Shown in pieces: positions 6,933 through 14,083 of a stretch of 14,988 nt of DNA (position 1 is the first letter of the stretch; each line of letters opens with the position of its first letter). The DNA lies in contig JAJPJU010000203.1 of NCBI GenBank assembly GCA_021324035.1, positions 1 to 14,988 of the forward strand, in the 5' to 3' direction. The DNA comes from Spartobacteria bacterium (GTDB taxonomy: Bacteria > Verrucomicrobiota > Verrucomicrobiia > Chthoniobacterales > UBA10450). The notes below the pieces were generated by a model that did no database searches, was not told the origin of the DNA, and worked only from the letters and a program-made list of their open reading frames with translations. The translations under genes were made by a program, and so were the position numbers.

Positions 6933-6938
6933 GACTTT

Positions 6939-7970
6939 TTAGATCGACGAACCTTTGGACGAGCTCGGTGAGGAGGTGTGCCCGATTGTCGCTTCCTCGC
7001 GGCGTCCTTTATTTTGAGCTTCCAGCATAACTTCGAGGTTGGTGGCTGCGGTCTGCAGTTCGAACTCTAAGTTAGACACGCGGGACGTGAAAAAGTTAAA
7101 CGGAATCAACGAGAAGATCGCGATACCGAGACCGCACGCGGTCGCGATAAGCGCCTCCGCGATACCGCCGGTGACGGCGACGACCGCGATTTCTTCGTTA
7201 CCAAGAGCGCCGAACGCCTTGATCAGTCCGGTGACCGTTCCCAACAAACCGAGCAAGGGAGCGAGCGTCACCAACGTATCCATGACCACGAGGAACCGGC
7301 CGGCGCGTTTGATCTCAATACCGGCGGCAACCTGTAACGCGCCCTGCAACGACGCGTGCTGGTGATTCAATCCGTTCCAGATCATCCGCAGAACCGGATC
7401 GCGTGAATCGCGCGACAAGCGCGACGCTTCCGCCACGTCGCCCACTTCGATCGCGGTAAAAACTTTCTCGATGCGCTTTGGGTCGCGACGGAACCAGCGG
7501 CCGCTCCACCAGAAAACACGCTCGATCACCACCGTGAGAGCAACGATCGACACGATCAGGATCGGCCACATCACCGGACCGCCCTGGTTGAACTTGTCGA
7601 TGAAATAGTTTCCGGTGACTTTTGTTTCGTACAAGTGCGCAGCCGGCGCGGCCGATGCGCTTGGAGCCGGAGCTAATGTCGCTGTAACGCTGGAGCCGGG
7701 AGCGGCTACACCGGGAGCGCCGGGTGCGCCCGCGGGTTGGCCTGGAGCACCGGGAGCGGCTACGCCGGGAGCGCCTGCAGGTTGACCAGGAGCGCCGGCC
7801 GGCATTCCTGCGGGAGGCGGCTGACCAGGAGCGCCGGGTTGTGCGCCCGCCGGCGCACCAGCTGGAGGCGGCGCGTTCGGTGGCGGCGGTTGCTGACCCG
7901 GCCGCTGCGGCGCCTGAGCAAACGCAGTCAGCGCAATCATACTTAAACAAAGACTTAGGAATGTTTTCAT
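6939..7970 (-). CDS. exbB: ExbB/TolQ/MotA proton channel with signal peptide and Pro-Ala-Gly extension
   Basis: ExbB forms the proton-conducting scaffold of the TonB motor in the inner membrane. The 343-residue protein is longer than E. coli ExbB (about 244). It begins with a signal-peptide-like segment (1-20, ending TAFAQA), then a low-complexity Pro/Ala/Gly region (21-110, repeats of GQPAGAPGVAAPG). The core follows: a first membrane helix at about 131-153 (GGPVMWPILIVSIVALTVVIERVFW), a cytoplasmic region, and the MotA/TolQ/ExbB domain at about 210-298. That domain has two helices (VTLAPLLGLLGTVTGLIKAFG and GGIAEALIATACGLGIAIFSLIPFNFF). It is the first gene of the operon, with a 189-bp non-coding region upstream, and has no clear ribosome site. 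The extension presumably faces the periplasm. Confidence 0.93.
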   Translation of the reverse strand: MKTFLSLCLSMIALTAFAQAPQRPGQQPPPPNAPPPAGAPAGAQPGAPGQPPPAGMPAGAPGQPAGAPGVAAPGAPGQPAGAPGAPGVAAPGSSVTATLAPAPSASAAPAAHLYETKVTGNYFIDKFNQGGPVMWPILIVSIVALTVVIERVFWWSGRWFRRDPKRIEKVFTAIEVGDVAEASRLSRDSRDPVLRMIWNGLNHQHASLQGALQVAAGIEIKRAGRFLVVMDTLVTLAPLLGLLGTVTGLIKAFGALGNEEIAVVAVTGGIAEALIATACGLGIAIFSLIPFNFFTSRVSNLEFELQTAATNLEVMLEAQNKGRREEATIGHTSSPSSSKGSSI

Positions 7971-8159
7971 AGTTTCGGCGGATTTGAATTTACTGCTCGG
8001 TGGGGTGCTTTTATCCCAAAAGGTTTGGACGCGAGTCGAGCAAAACTTTTCACTTTTCTTTAGTGGACGCTGTTACAGGTAGCGCCGTTTAATATTTCGC
8101 ATTAGCCACGGCTGGAGGATGTAACGCGAAGCCACAAACTTTATCCCACGCGTGAAAAC
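7971..8159. other. Intergenic region upstream of exbB
   Basis: These 189 bp separate the exb operon from the fumarylacetoacetate-hydrolase-family gene and must hold the exb promoter if the operon has its own. I see no gene and no promoter strong enough to call; AT-rich stretches occur near 8041-8060 and 8090-8100. The palindrome CACGCGTG is at 8147-8154. An imperfect direct repeat, TTTATCCCACGCG and TTATCCACGC, straddles the stop of the neighbouring gene (8140-8169). Confidence 0.4.
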
Positions 8160-8924
8160 TTATCCACGCACGACCACTCGATTGCGCAGCGGCGGCCAAT
8201 CACCTATCCGCGCTTCCAATTGATCTCCATTTCGAATCGGACCCACACCAGATGGAGTTCCGGTCAGGATCACATCGCCCGGCAATAGAGTCAGCGATTG
8301 GCTCGCGAACGAAACAACCTCGGCCGGCGGATAAATCATCTGGCTGGTCCGCGCACTCTGTCGCACTTCCCCATTCTGTCGCAGCTCGATTCTTAAATCG
8401 CCGACATCGACGTCGCCATAAACGAACGGACCAACCGGCGTGTAGGTGTCGAACGATTTGCAGCGACCGAATTGTTTTTCCGATTTCTGCAAATCGCGGT
8501 CGCTGATATCCAGGCCGATGGTGTATCCAAAAATAAAATCGCTGGCCTGTTCGACGGAAACATTTTTGGCCGTTTTGCCGATTACGATCCCAAGCTCGGT
8601 TTCGTAATCGGTCTGGTGCTCGGGAAACGCGATCTCGATTGCGCCTTGGTGCGGCAAAAGCGAAGTCGGTGCCTTAAACCAGATCAAAGGCGTGCCCAAC
8701 GGCGTCCGCTTCATCTCCGCGATGTGATCGGCATAATTCAATCCTACCGCAATGAGTTTGGACGGCGCGACTGGGACATTGACGGCTAGGTCGGCCAGTT
8801 TTCGCACTTCGCCAGTCGGTTGGACGCCCGTCCAATAAGGCTTCGCCAACACGTGAACCTCATCGCCAACAACTTCCCCGTAAAAGTCCTTGTTACTCAA
8901 CCTGAATCCGCCAAACGTCCTCAT
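8160..8924 (-). CDS. Fumarylacetoacetate hydrolase family protein
   Basis: A 254-residue member of the FAH superfamily, whose enzymes cleave or isomerise beta-diketo acids or decarboxylate oxaloacetate in aromatic-compound breakdown and organic-acid metabolism. Family features are AVGLNYADHIAEM at 59-71 (His67), the metal ligands E108 and E110 in DYETELGIVIG, D139 in GLDISDRDLQ, RCKSFDTYTPVGPFV at 154-168 and LLPGDVILTGTPSGVGP at 213-229. Length and single-domain layout match the YcgM/HpaG-like group rather than true fumarylacetoacetase (about 420 residues). The substrate cannot be settled from sequence. It lies 75 bp after the glycosidase-like gene on the same strand, with a short-repeat tract between. 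No clear ribosome site precedes the ATG at 8924. Confidence 0.92.
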   Translation of the reverse strand: MRTFGGFRLSNKDFYGEVVGDEVHVLAKPYWTGVQPTGEVRKLADLAVNVPVAPSKLIAVGLNYADHIAEMKRTPLGTPLIWFKAPTSLLPHQGAIEIAFPEHQTDYETELGIVIGKTAKNVSVEQASDFIFGYTIGLDISDRDLQKSEKQFGRCKSFDTYTPVGPFVYGDVDVGDLRIELRQNGEVRQSARTSQMIYPPAEVVSFASQSLTLLPGDVILTGTPSGVGPIRNGDQLEARIGDWPPLRNRVVVRG

Positions 8925-8930
8925 TGAAAT

Positions 8931-8986
8931 CCGCAGATTACGCAGATTCTCGCAGATCGGAAGAGGATGCGCTCAGGAAATCTGCG
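8931..8986. repeat. CGCAGATT tandem/inverted repeat tract
   Basis: Three near-tandem units occur: CCGCAGATTA (8931-8940), CGCAGATTCT (8941-8950) and CGCAGATCGG (8951-8960). The inverted copy AATCTGCG lies at 8979-8986 and can pair with either of the first two. The tract fills most of the 75-bp gap between two minus-strand genes and begins 7 bp before the FAH-family start. It looks like a dispersed intergenic repeat rather than coding sequence. Confidence 0.75.
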
Positions 8987-8999
8987 AAATCGGTGGCAA

Positions 9000-9767
9000 C
9001 TACCGCGGGACAATCGCCACGAAATCGCGCACCGGTTTTTGTTCACCGATTGAAAACGCACCGCCGTTCGCCCGCTTAAACCAAAATGCGCTCGACGAAC
9101 CGCCGTCCAGATTGATCGCGCGCTGGATCTTGAAACCGGGAATGGCAACAGCGGCCAGAACATTCGACAAATCCGCCAGAGTTACATCCGAACAAAAACC
9201 GATCGCCGCTTTGTCCCCAGTCGCGACAGCCGCAAAGGTGCGCTGCGCGGTTTTGGTCGACTCCAAGCCGTGGACGGATTTGCCCGCGTCCACAATCATT
9301 GGGCCACACTCAACCGCGGCATCCGGCTTTTGATTCATCGAAAATTCGGATACGCGCGATATTTGAACTTTCTTCGCGACCGAACTGAGCACACCCGTCA
9401 GCAAGCGCGCCTTTTGCAGTGGTGTGACCACCTTGCCGTCGACCACCAACAATCCAATCGGCCGATATTCTGGATCGAAATAGCCGCCGTTGACTCCGGC
9501 CAGAAAATTTCCGCCGGACATGACATCCTCCAAATCGGCGCGCGGTTCGTTCGCGCGGTCGACGACGGTAAGCCGGCATGACTTCATGGAAAAGATCGCC
9601 AGCTCGAGCGATGCGCGATCTCCGGTGGCGGCGTCCTCCATCACCACATAGCGGTGCTCGATTCCCTTTGCCGGTGAAGCCTCAGCTTGACTGGAGATCT
9701 GCGCCCACTGCGCTTTGGCAGTGGAAAAAAGAAGCAGCAGAAAAAACCCGGCGCTAAGCTTTCGCAC
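9000..9767 (-). CDS. Secreted phosphodiester glycosidase-like (NAGPA domain) protein
   Basis: A 255-residue exported protein with a signal peptide (1-19, ending STAKA) and a phosphodiester glycosidase domain (PF09992 type). The same domain occurs in mammalian uncovering enzyme and in bacterial YigE-like proteins linked to exopolysaccharide. Domain hallmarks are VNGGYFD (92-98), AAVECGPMIVDAGK (150-163), QRTFAAV around R176, AINLDGGSSSAFW (217-229) and the closing VRDFVAIVPR (246-255). The likely reaction is release of a sugar from a phosphodiester in the periplasm or outside the cell; the substrate is unknown. The GTG start at 9767 overlaps the last 14 bp of the upstream TPR gene in another frame, so translation is probably coupled and the two may share a role. 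Confidence 0.88.
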   Translation of the reverse strand: MRKLSAGFFLLLLFSTAKAQWAQISSQAEASPAKGIEHRYVVMEDAATGDRASLELAIFSMKSCRLTVVDRANEPRADLEDVMSGGNFLAGVNGGYFDPEYRPIGLLVVDGKVVTPLQKARLLTGVLSSVAKKVQISRVSEFSMNQKPDAAVECGPMIVDAGKSVHGLESTKTAQRTFAAVATGDKAAIGFCSDVTLADLSNVLAAVAIPGFKIQRAINLDGGSSSAFWFKRANGGAFSIGEQKPVRDFVAIVPR

Positions 9768-11772
9768 CGTATTTGTCGATCAAAGTCTGGAAGCGCGGAT
9801 CTTTGCGCAAAGGATCCCAAATCGGGTTCAACTTCAAAATTTCAACCGTGATCGCTGTAGGTTTCTGAAGCAAACCTTCAAGAATATTCAGCGCTTTGTC
9901 GCTATCACCGAGGATCGTATAAATTTCCGCGGCAGTTTCAGTGATCTCCGGCCCGCCGAAAGCGTCTTTGCTTTCGGGGAGCAACTCCAGCGCGTGATTA
10001 ATTCCAGTGATCGCAGCGTCTTTTTCCCCCAACCAAGCGTGAATCTCGGCAACCAGCGACACAACGTTCGCGACACCCGGATTCTGTTTCTCAAAATCTT
10101 CGGCGCGCTGTTTTGCTTTTAAGAAAGCCTCGCGGGCGCCGGCTTCATCACCCAATCCGCGCTTGGCGGCGCCGATCGTAATGTATTTGCCGCATATCGC
10201 GGAGGGGTAGGAAGAGAGCGCGGAATCGGGAACTTTTTCGGCTTCACTCACGGCCGCCGCATATTGCCGGCGCAACAGGGAAAGACTGGCCTTCCCGGTT
10301 GAGATCCTGGCCTCGAGCTCCGGACTCAACTTAGTTGTGTCGGCTTTCGCAATTATGCTGTCGGCCACGCTAAGGTCGCCTTTTTCTTCCATCGCGACCT
10401 TGGCTTTGATTTCAAGAAGACCAAAAGCGCTCGGGTCGACGGCAAGGGCGCGGTCCAAAACCCTGTTCGCGCCGTCGAAATCGCGTTGCATTTCATAACT
10501 AATCGCCAGGTTTTGCATCGACCAAACGTCATTCGGATTCAGGCTGACCGCTTTTTCGAGGCTGGCATTTGATTCAACCCATTTTCCCTGCCGGCGCTGG
10601 ATGGCGCCAAGCGAGAGATAAACTTCTGCCTCGTTAGGCAGGCCGGCTCGCGCGATCTCAAATTCGCGAGCAGCAGCGTCGAAATCGTTGTCGACGTAAT
10701 AATAAACGAATCCCTGAGCGAGATGCGCTTCCGGCAACTCCGGTTGCAATGCCAAAGCCTGTTTGGCCAATTCGCGCGCCTTGTCTTTCCGGGCCGAGGA
10801 TCCTTCGATCGAATGCACAAACCAGCTCTCCAGTTGCGAGTACCGGGCAAAGGCGAGCGCAAATTTCGGATCGAGATCAACCGCGCGCTGATAGAGTTGT
10901 TCGCCCTGCTTCAACTTATCGGTCTCTTCATGCGAGCTGGTCCACAAATCGTGGGCGCGAACAAACGCGAGATAGGCTTCGTTGTTTTGGGTCGGCTTCT
11001 TCTCCATCGACGCTTTTTCTGAAGGCGACAGCTTTGCTTTCAACGCGTCGCTGATCTTTTCGGCAAGATCGGTTTGAATCGCAAAGACGTCGGTCAGATC
11101 ACGATCGTAATCGCTGGCCCAAATGTGCTCGTCGTTATTGGCGTCGATTAACTGGACATTAATCCGAACCCGGTTGCCGGCCCGACGAACGCTTCCTTCA
11201 AGAATCGTCGAGACGCCTAACGCTTTGCCAATCTCGCGAACATTGGAGGTCTTGCCCCGATACGGCATGACGGACGTGCGAGAAATCACTTTTAAGTCTC
11301 CGATCTTGGACAAGTTGGTCAGGATATCGTCTTGGATTCCGTCAGCGAAATAAGCGTTTTCCTTTTCGTCGCTGAAATTTTCAAACGGCAGGACCGCGAT
11401 TGATTTGTCGACTTTGTGGGCAACGGCGCGCGGCAGAACAAAAAACCCGACCGCCGCGGAAATGACGACCCCGGCCGCGGCGAGCAGGAAGAGGTTGCGA
11501 CGACGGTGGGTACTGCTGGGCGCGGTTTGGATTGTCGCACTTGGCGTGCGGCGGATTCCGGACGGCGTAATGTCGAACACCCACGCCAGCACCAGCGCGA
11601 CCGGAAATCCGATTAGCAACAGCGCGATGACGACACGAATAACCGAATTCGAAATGTCGAACACCGGAAGAACCTGGGCGAGTCCCTGGGCCAGCGCCCA
11701 ACCCGCAACGATGTAGGCAATCGCGACGCGGTACACTTTGCGTCGCTTCAGCTCGTCGAAAAAGCCGGTCAT
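9754..11772 (-). CDS. Membrane protein with FlgO/TolB-like domain and TPR repeats
   Basis: A 672-residue protein of a type common in Verrucomicrobiota and other soil bacteria. It starts MTGFFDELKRRKVYRVAIAY. Three hydrophobic segments follow (about 14-36, 45-68 and 92-114), the first two joined to the conserved AWVFDITPSGIRR. Residues about 123-248 match the FlgO/TolB-N-like domain (SIAVLPFENFS, FADGIQDDILTNLSKI, VISRTSVMPYRG, LGVSTILEGSVRRAG, HIWASDYDRDLTDVFAIQ). The remainder is helical TPR-like repeats to the end. This architecture is often annotated as adenylate cyclase or as a CadC-like regulator, but I see no cyclase domain and no winged helix here. The likely role is a protein-interaction scaffold or envelope sensor. 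The start chosen is ATG 11772; a TTG at 11808 would add 12 unusual residues. Confidence 0.85.
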   Translation of the reverse strand: MTGFFDELKRRKVYRVAIAYIVAGWALAQGLAQVLPVFDISNSVIRVVIALLLIGFPVALVLAWVFDITPSGIRRTPSATIQTAPSSTHRRRNLFLLAAAGVVISAAVGFFVLPRAVAHKVDKSIAVLPFENFSDEKENAYFADGIQDDILTNLSKIGDLKVISRTSVMPYRGKTSNVREIGKALGVSTILEGSVRRAGNRVRINVQLIDANNDEHIWASDYDRDLTDVFAIQTDLAEKISDALKAKLSPSEKASMEKKPTQNNEAYLAFVRAHDLWTSSHEETDKLKQGEQLYQRAVDLDPKFALAFARYSQLESWFVHSIEGSSARKDKARELAKQALALQPELPEAHLAQGFVYYYVDNDFDAAAREFEIARAGLPNEAEVYLSLGAIQRRQGKWVESNASLEKAVSLNPNDVWSMQNLAISYEMQRDFDGANRVLDRALAVDPSAFGLLEIKAKVAMEEKGDLSVADSIIAKADTTKLSPELEARISTGKASLSLLRRQYAAAVSEAEKVPDSALSSYPSAICGKYITIGAAKRGLGDEAGAREAFLKAKQRAEDFEKQNPGVANVVSLVAEIHAWLGEKDAAITGINHALELLPESKDAFGGPEITETAAEIYTILGDSDKALNILEGLLQKPTAITVEILKLNPIWDPLRKDPRFQTLIDKYGAKA

Positions 11773-11788
11773 AGCCACAGGTCCAGGT

Positions 11789-11813
11789 ACGTTAACGTTC
11801 AACGGCAACCGTT
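11789..11813. promoter_or_regulatory. Palindromes upstream of the TPR gene
   Basis: The perfect 10-bp palindrome ACGTTAACGT (11789-11798) is followed by AACGG-CAA-CCGTT (11801-11813), a 5-bp stem with a 3-nt loop. Both lie in the 65 bp between the ArsR-methyltransferase stop and the TPR start. They could be an operator or a weak hairpin in the messenger. No T-run follows on the minus strand. Confidence 0.3.
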
Positions 11814-11837
11814 AGACAGGCAAATCCAAGGTGCCGT

Positions 11838-12773
11838 TCACTTCACTCCGGTCGCGAAAAGGGTCTGAAAATGGGGGTTTTGCTTTTCCCGCGAGACCAC
11901 TGAAACGTCGACGTCGCGGAATCCGCCCTGCTCAAGAAGCTCGAGCAATCTTACTTCGCTGAATCCAAGCCACCTGTCGGCGTACAGCTCGCGCGCCTTT
12001 TCGAAATTGTGACTGAGCAAATCGAGCACCACGATCCGGCCGTTCTTCTTGAGAATGCGATGCGCCGATTGGATCGCGCGCTCCGGCTTGATCGCGTGGT
12101 GAAGAGCCTGGCTCAAGATGACAAGATCGACGCTCTCCTTTGCAACCGGTGGATCTTCGAGGTCGCCCAGCCGGTATTCGAGATTACTGAAGCCGTGCTC
12201 CCTCGCCAGTTTCGAACCGAACTCGACCATTTTCGGTGAATTATCGACGGCAATGACTTTGCGGGCGTTGCGAGCCAGCAATTGGGAGAGCGTTCCCTCG
12301 CCCGCGCCCAAGTCGACAATAGTCAATCGCGGCACCAATGAAATCAGGGCATGCGACAGCGCTTTCCAGGACCGTCCCGGGACATAGCTGCGTCCAAATT
12401 TTCCGGCGAGCTCGTCGAAATATTCCCGCGCCTTGTCCTGACGCTTGCGGAGGGCAAGTTTCAAAGCGGTCCGGTCGCGCGCGGTTTCCGGGATGTCTCG
12501 GGCAAGAATTTCAATCATTTCCTGCATTCGGCCGCGGGCTCCGTTTTTGCCGGCGGCTTTGTTCGCCCCGTAATAAACATTCTTTCCAGCCCGACGATCG
12601 TCCACGACGCCGGCGCGTTTGAGCTGGGCCAAATGACTGGAAATCCGCGATTGCCCCATGCCAAGAATCTGCTGCAGCTCGGCCACCGAAAGCTCTTCCT
12701 GTTCGAGGAGCAAGAGCAGGCGCAGCCGAGTCGGGTCGGCCAGGAGCTTGAGCAAATTAATCGTTGACGGCAT
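11838..12773 (-). CDS. ArsR-family regulator fused to a SAM-dependent methyltransferase domain (SahR-like)
   Basis: A 311-residue fusion. Residues 1-70 are an ArsR/SmtB winged helix (LADPTRLRLLLLLEQEELSVAEL type, recognition helix GQSRISSHLAQLKRAGVV at 40-57, wing DDRRAGKNVYYG). A basic helical linker (80-130) leads to a class I methyltransferase domain at about 135-255, with the SAM motif VDLGAGEGTL (153-162), the acidic residue of AVDNSPKM (175-182) and LILSQALHH. The protein has no cysteine, so arsenic or metal sensing of the classical type is unlikely. It is divergent from metK-ahcY. ArsR-family SahR regulators in Proteobacteria are known to repress SAM-cycle genes and respond to S-adenosylhomocysteine; a similar role is inferred here. 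Whether the methyltransferase domain is catalytic or only senses SAM/SAH cannot be told. Confidence 0.88.
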   Translation of the reverse strand: MPSTINLLKLLADPTRLRLLLLLEQEELSVAELQQILGMGQSRISSHLAQLKRAGVVDDRRAGKNVYYGANKAAGKNGARGRMQEMIEILARDIPETARDRTALKLALRKRQDKAREYFDELAGKFGRSYVPGRSWKALSHALISLVPRLTIVDLGAGEGTLSQLLARNARKVIAVDNSPKMVEFGSKLAREHGFSNLEYRLGDLEDPPVAKESVDLVILSQALHHAIKPERAIQSAHRILKKNGRIVVLDLLSHNFEKARELYADRWLGFSEVRLLELLEQGGFRDVDVSVVSREKQNPHFQTLFATGVK

Positions 12774-12786
12774 TCTCAGACCAAAC

Positions 12787-12814
12787 GATATATCTACGTA
12801 TCATGATTGGTCAA
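12787..12814 (-). promoter_or_regulatory. Sigma70-like promoter of the ArsR-methyltransferase gene
   Basis: On the minus strand, TTGACC (12814-12809, 5 of 6 to the -35 consensus) is followed after 16 bp by TATATC (12792-12787, 4 of 6 to the -10). Transcription would start near 12780, only about 7 nt before the ATG at 12773. The messenger may therefore be almost leaderless, in line with the missing Shine-Dalgarno sequence. Confidence 0.5.
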
Positions 12815-12817
12815 TAT
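12790..12817. promoter_or_regulatory. Candidate operator: 28-bp imperfect dyad between regulator and metK
   Basis: The dyad is centred between 12803 and 12804. It has a perfect core ATCATGAT (12800-12807), then AC/GT pairs at 12796-12797 and 12810-12811, and ATAT/ATAT outer arms at 12790-12793 and 12814-12817. In all, 10 of 14 positions per half are symmetric. It covers the spacer and parts of both boxes of the promoter above, where a bound dimeric ArsR protein would block transcription and could also reach metK. Confidence 0.5.
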
Positions 12818-12850
12818 GTTGCTGACTGCCTGATCTCTTCTCTTGTCCCC

Positions 12851-12871
12851 CGTCACTAATCACCCGTCACT
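12851..12871. repeat. Heptamer repeat tract just before metK
   Basis: Three head-to-tail 7-mers, CGTCACT, AATCACC and CGTCACT, end 6 nt before the metK ATG. They are related to the GTCACCC/GTCACTC units inside leuS (3054-3081). The tract takes the place where a ribosome binding site would be expected, and none is visible. Confidence 0.75.
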
Positions 12872-12877
12872 TCTTTT

Positions 12878-14080
12878 ATGTCGCGTCGTTATATCTTTTC
12901 TTCCGAATCCGTTGGCGAAGGTCATCCCGACAAAGTTTGCGATACCATTTCAGATGCAGTGCTCGACGCCTGTCTCCGACTCGATCCGACAAGCCGCGTC
13001 GCCTGCGAAACCTACGCCAAGAGCAACATCGTAATCGTCGGCGGCGAGATCACGGTGCCGCTTCTGAAGAAGGAACGTCGCTCGCTGACGTCGGTTCTGA
13101 ACATCGACCAGATTGTGCGGAGCGCGATCGAGGAAATCGGTTACGTGAACGATGACGATGTGTTCCATGCCAATAAGGTTTTCATCAGCAACATTCTCAC
13201 CGATCAGTCGTCGGATATTTCGCAAGGTGTCGATCAGAAGGATGCGGACGGCAAGGGTCATGCCGAGCAGGGCGCGGGCGATCAAGGCTTGATGTTCGGC
13301 TTCGCTTGTGACGAAACGCCGGAGCTCATGCCGGCGCCGATCATGTTCGCACATCGGCTCGGCCGTGAGCTCACCCGAATTCGCAAGAACGGCGAGTGTG
13401 CCTGGTTGCGGCCGGACGCGAAGTCGCAGGTCTCGGTAATTTACGACGGGCTGACACCGGTCGGCATTTCCAACGTCGTTATTTCAACGCAGCACACGCC
13501 CGATGTTTCGCATGACGAAATTGTTAAATTCTGCGTCGAGAAAGTGATCCGCAAAGTTTTGCCGGCCGACATGCTGAACGACAAAACGGAATTTCTCATC
13601 AATCCGACGGGGCGTTTCGTCATCGGTGGACCGCAGGGCGATACCGGCCTGACCGGGCGCAAGATCATCGTCGATAGTTACGGTGGCATGGGACGTCACG
13701 GTGGTGGCGCGTTCTCCGGAAAGGATCCAAGCAAAGTTGATCGGAGCGCGGCGTACATGGGCCGATGGGTCGCAAAGAATATTGTCGCCGCGGGTCTCGC
13801 TCGCCGGGCCGAAATTCAATTCGCCTATGCAATTGGTCATCCCGAACCCGTCAGCGTGCACGTTAACACCTTTCTCACTAACACGGTTGATGAAGAGAAA
13901 ATCGAGAGCGCGGTCAGAAAGGTGTTCAGCTTCAAACCGGCTGACATCGTTAAGCAGCTCGATCTCCTCCGGCCGATTTATAGCAAGACGACCAATTACG
14001 GCCACTTTGGTAAGGATGATCCCGATCTGACTTGGGAACGCACCGACAAGGCCGAGGAACTAAAAAAAGCCGCGAAATAA
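12878..14080 (+). CDS. metK: S-adenosylmethionine synthetase
   Basis: MetK makes S-adenosylmethionine from methionine and ATP, releasing phosphate and pyrophosphate, in the cytoplasm. The 400-residue protein is of normal bacterial length. It starts MSRRYIFSSESVGEGHPDKVCD, with the ATP-binding GHPDK at 15-19. The hexapeptide GAGDQG is at 132-137, followed by LMFGFACDETPELMPAPI. The P-loop-like GGGAFSGKDPSKVDRSA is at 275-291. The C-terminal domain looks complete (IGHPEPVSVHVNTF, YGHFGKDDPDLTWE). It forms an operon with ahcY 3 bp downstream and diverges from the ArsR-methyltransferase gene, sharing a 104-bp control region. No SAM riboswitch is evident in that short region. Confidence 0.98.
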   Translation: MSRRYIFSSESVGEGHPDKVCDTISDAVLDACLRLDPTSRVACETYAKSNIVIVGGEITVPLLKKERRSLTSVLNIDQIVRSAIEEIGYVNDDDVFHANKVFISNILTDQSSDISQGVDQKDADGKGHAEQGAGDQGLMFGFACDETPELMPAPIMFAHRLGRELTRIRKNGECAWLRPDAKSQVSVIYDGLTPVGISNVVISTQHTPDVSHDEIVKFCVEKVIRKVLPADMLNDKTEFLINPTGRFVIGGPQGDTGLTGRKIIVDSYGGMGRHGGGAFSGKDPSKVDRSAAYMGRWVAKNIVAAGLARRAEIQFAYAIGHPEPVSVHVNTFLTNTVDEEKIESAVRKVFSFKPADIVKQLDLLRPIYSKTTNYGHFGKDDPDLTWERTDKAEELKKAAK

Positions 14081-14083
14081 TTT

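Noticed and set aside
8160..8168. TTATCCACG, one mismatch from a DnaA box, with a similar TTTATCCCACG nearby
   Set aside because: It lies at the end of the FAH-family gene, there is no cluster of boxes, and no dnaA, dnaN or AT-rich unwinding region is nearby, so an origin is not supported.
9754..11772. Adenylate/guanylate cyclase annotation for the TPR protein
   Set aside because: Such proteins are often named that way, but no cyclase catalytic domain is visible; only membrane segments, a FlgO/TolB-like domain and TPRs.
11838..12773. Arsenic or metal resistance regulator
   Set aside because: The protein has no cysteines and no arsenic or metal resistance genes are adjacent; neighbours are SAM-cycle genes.
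12774..12877. Possible SAM riboswitch before metK
   Set aside because: Only 104 bp are shared by two divergent genes, and I see no stem set matching a SAM-riboswitch class; repeats and a protein-type dyad occupy the space. A covariance-model search would settle it.
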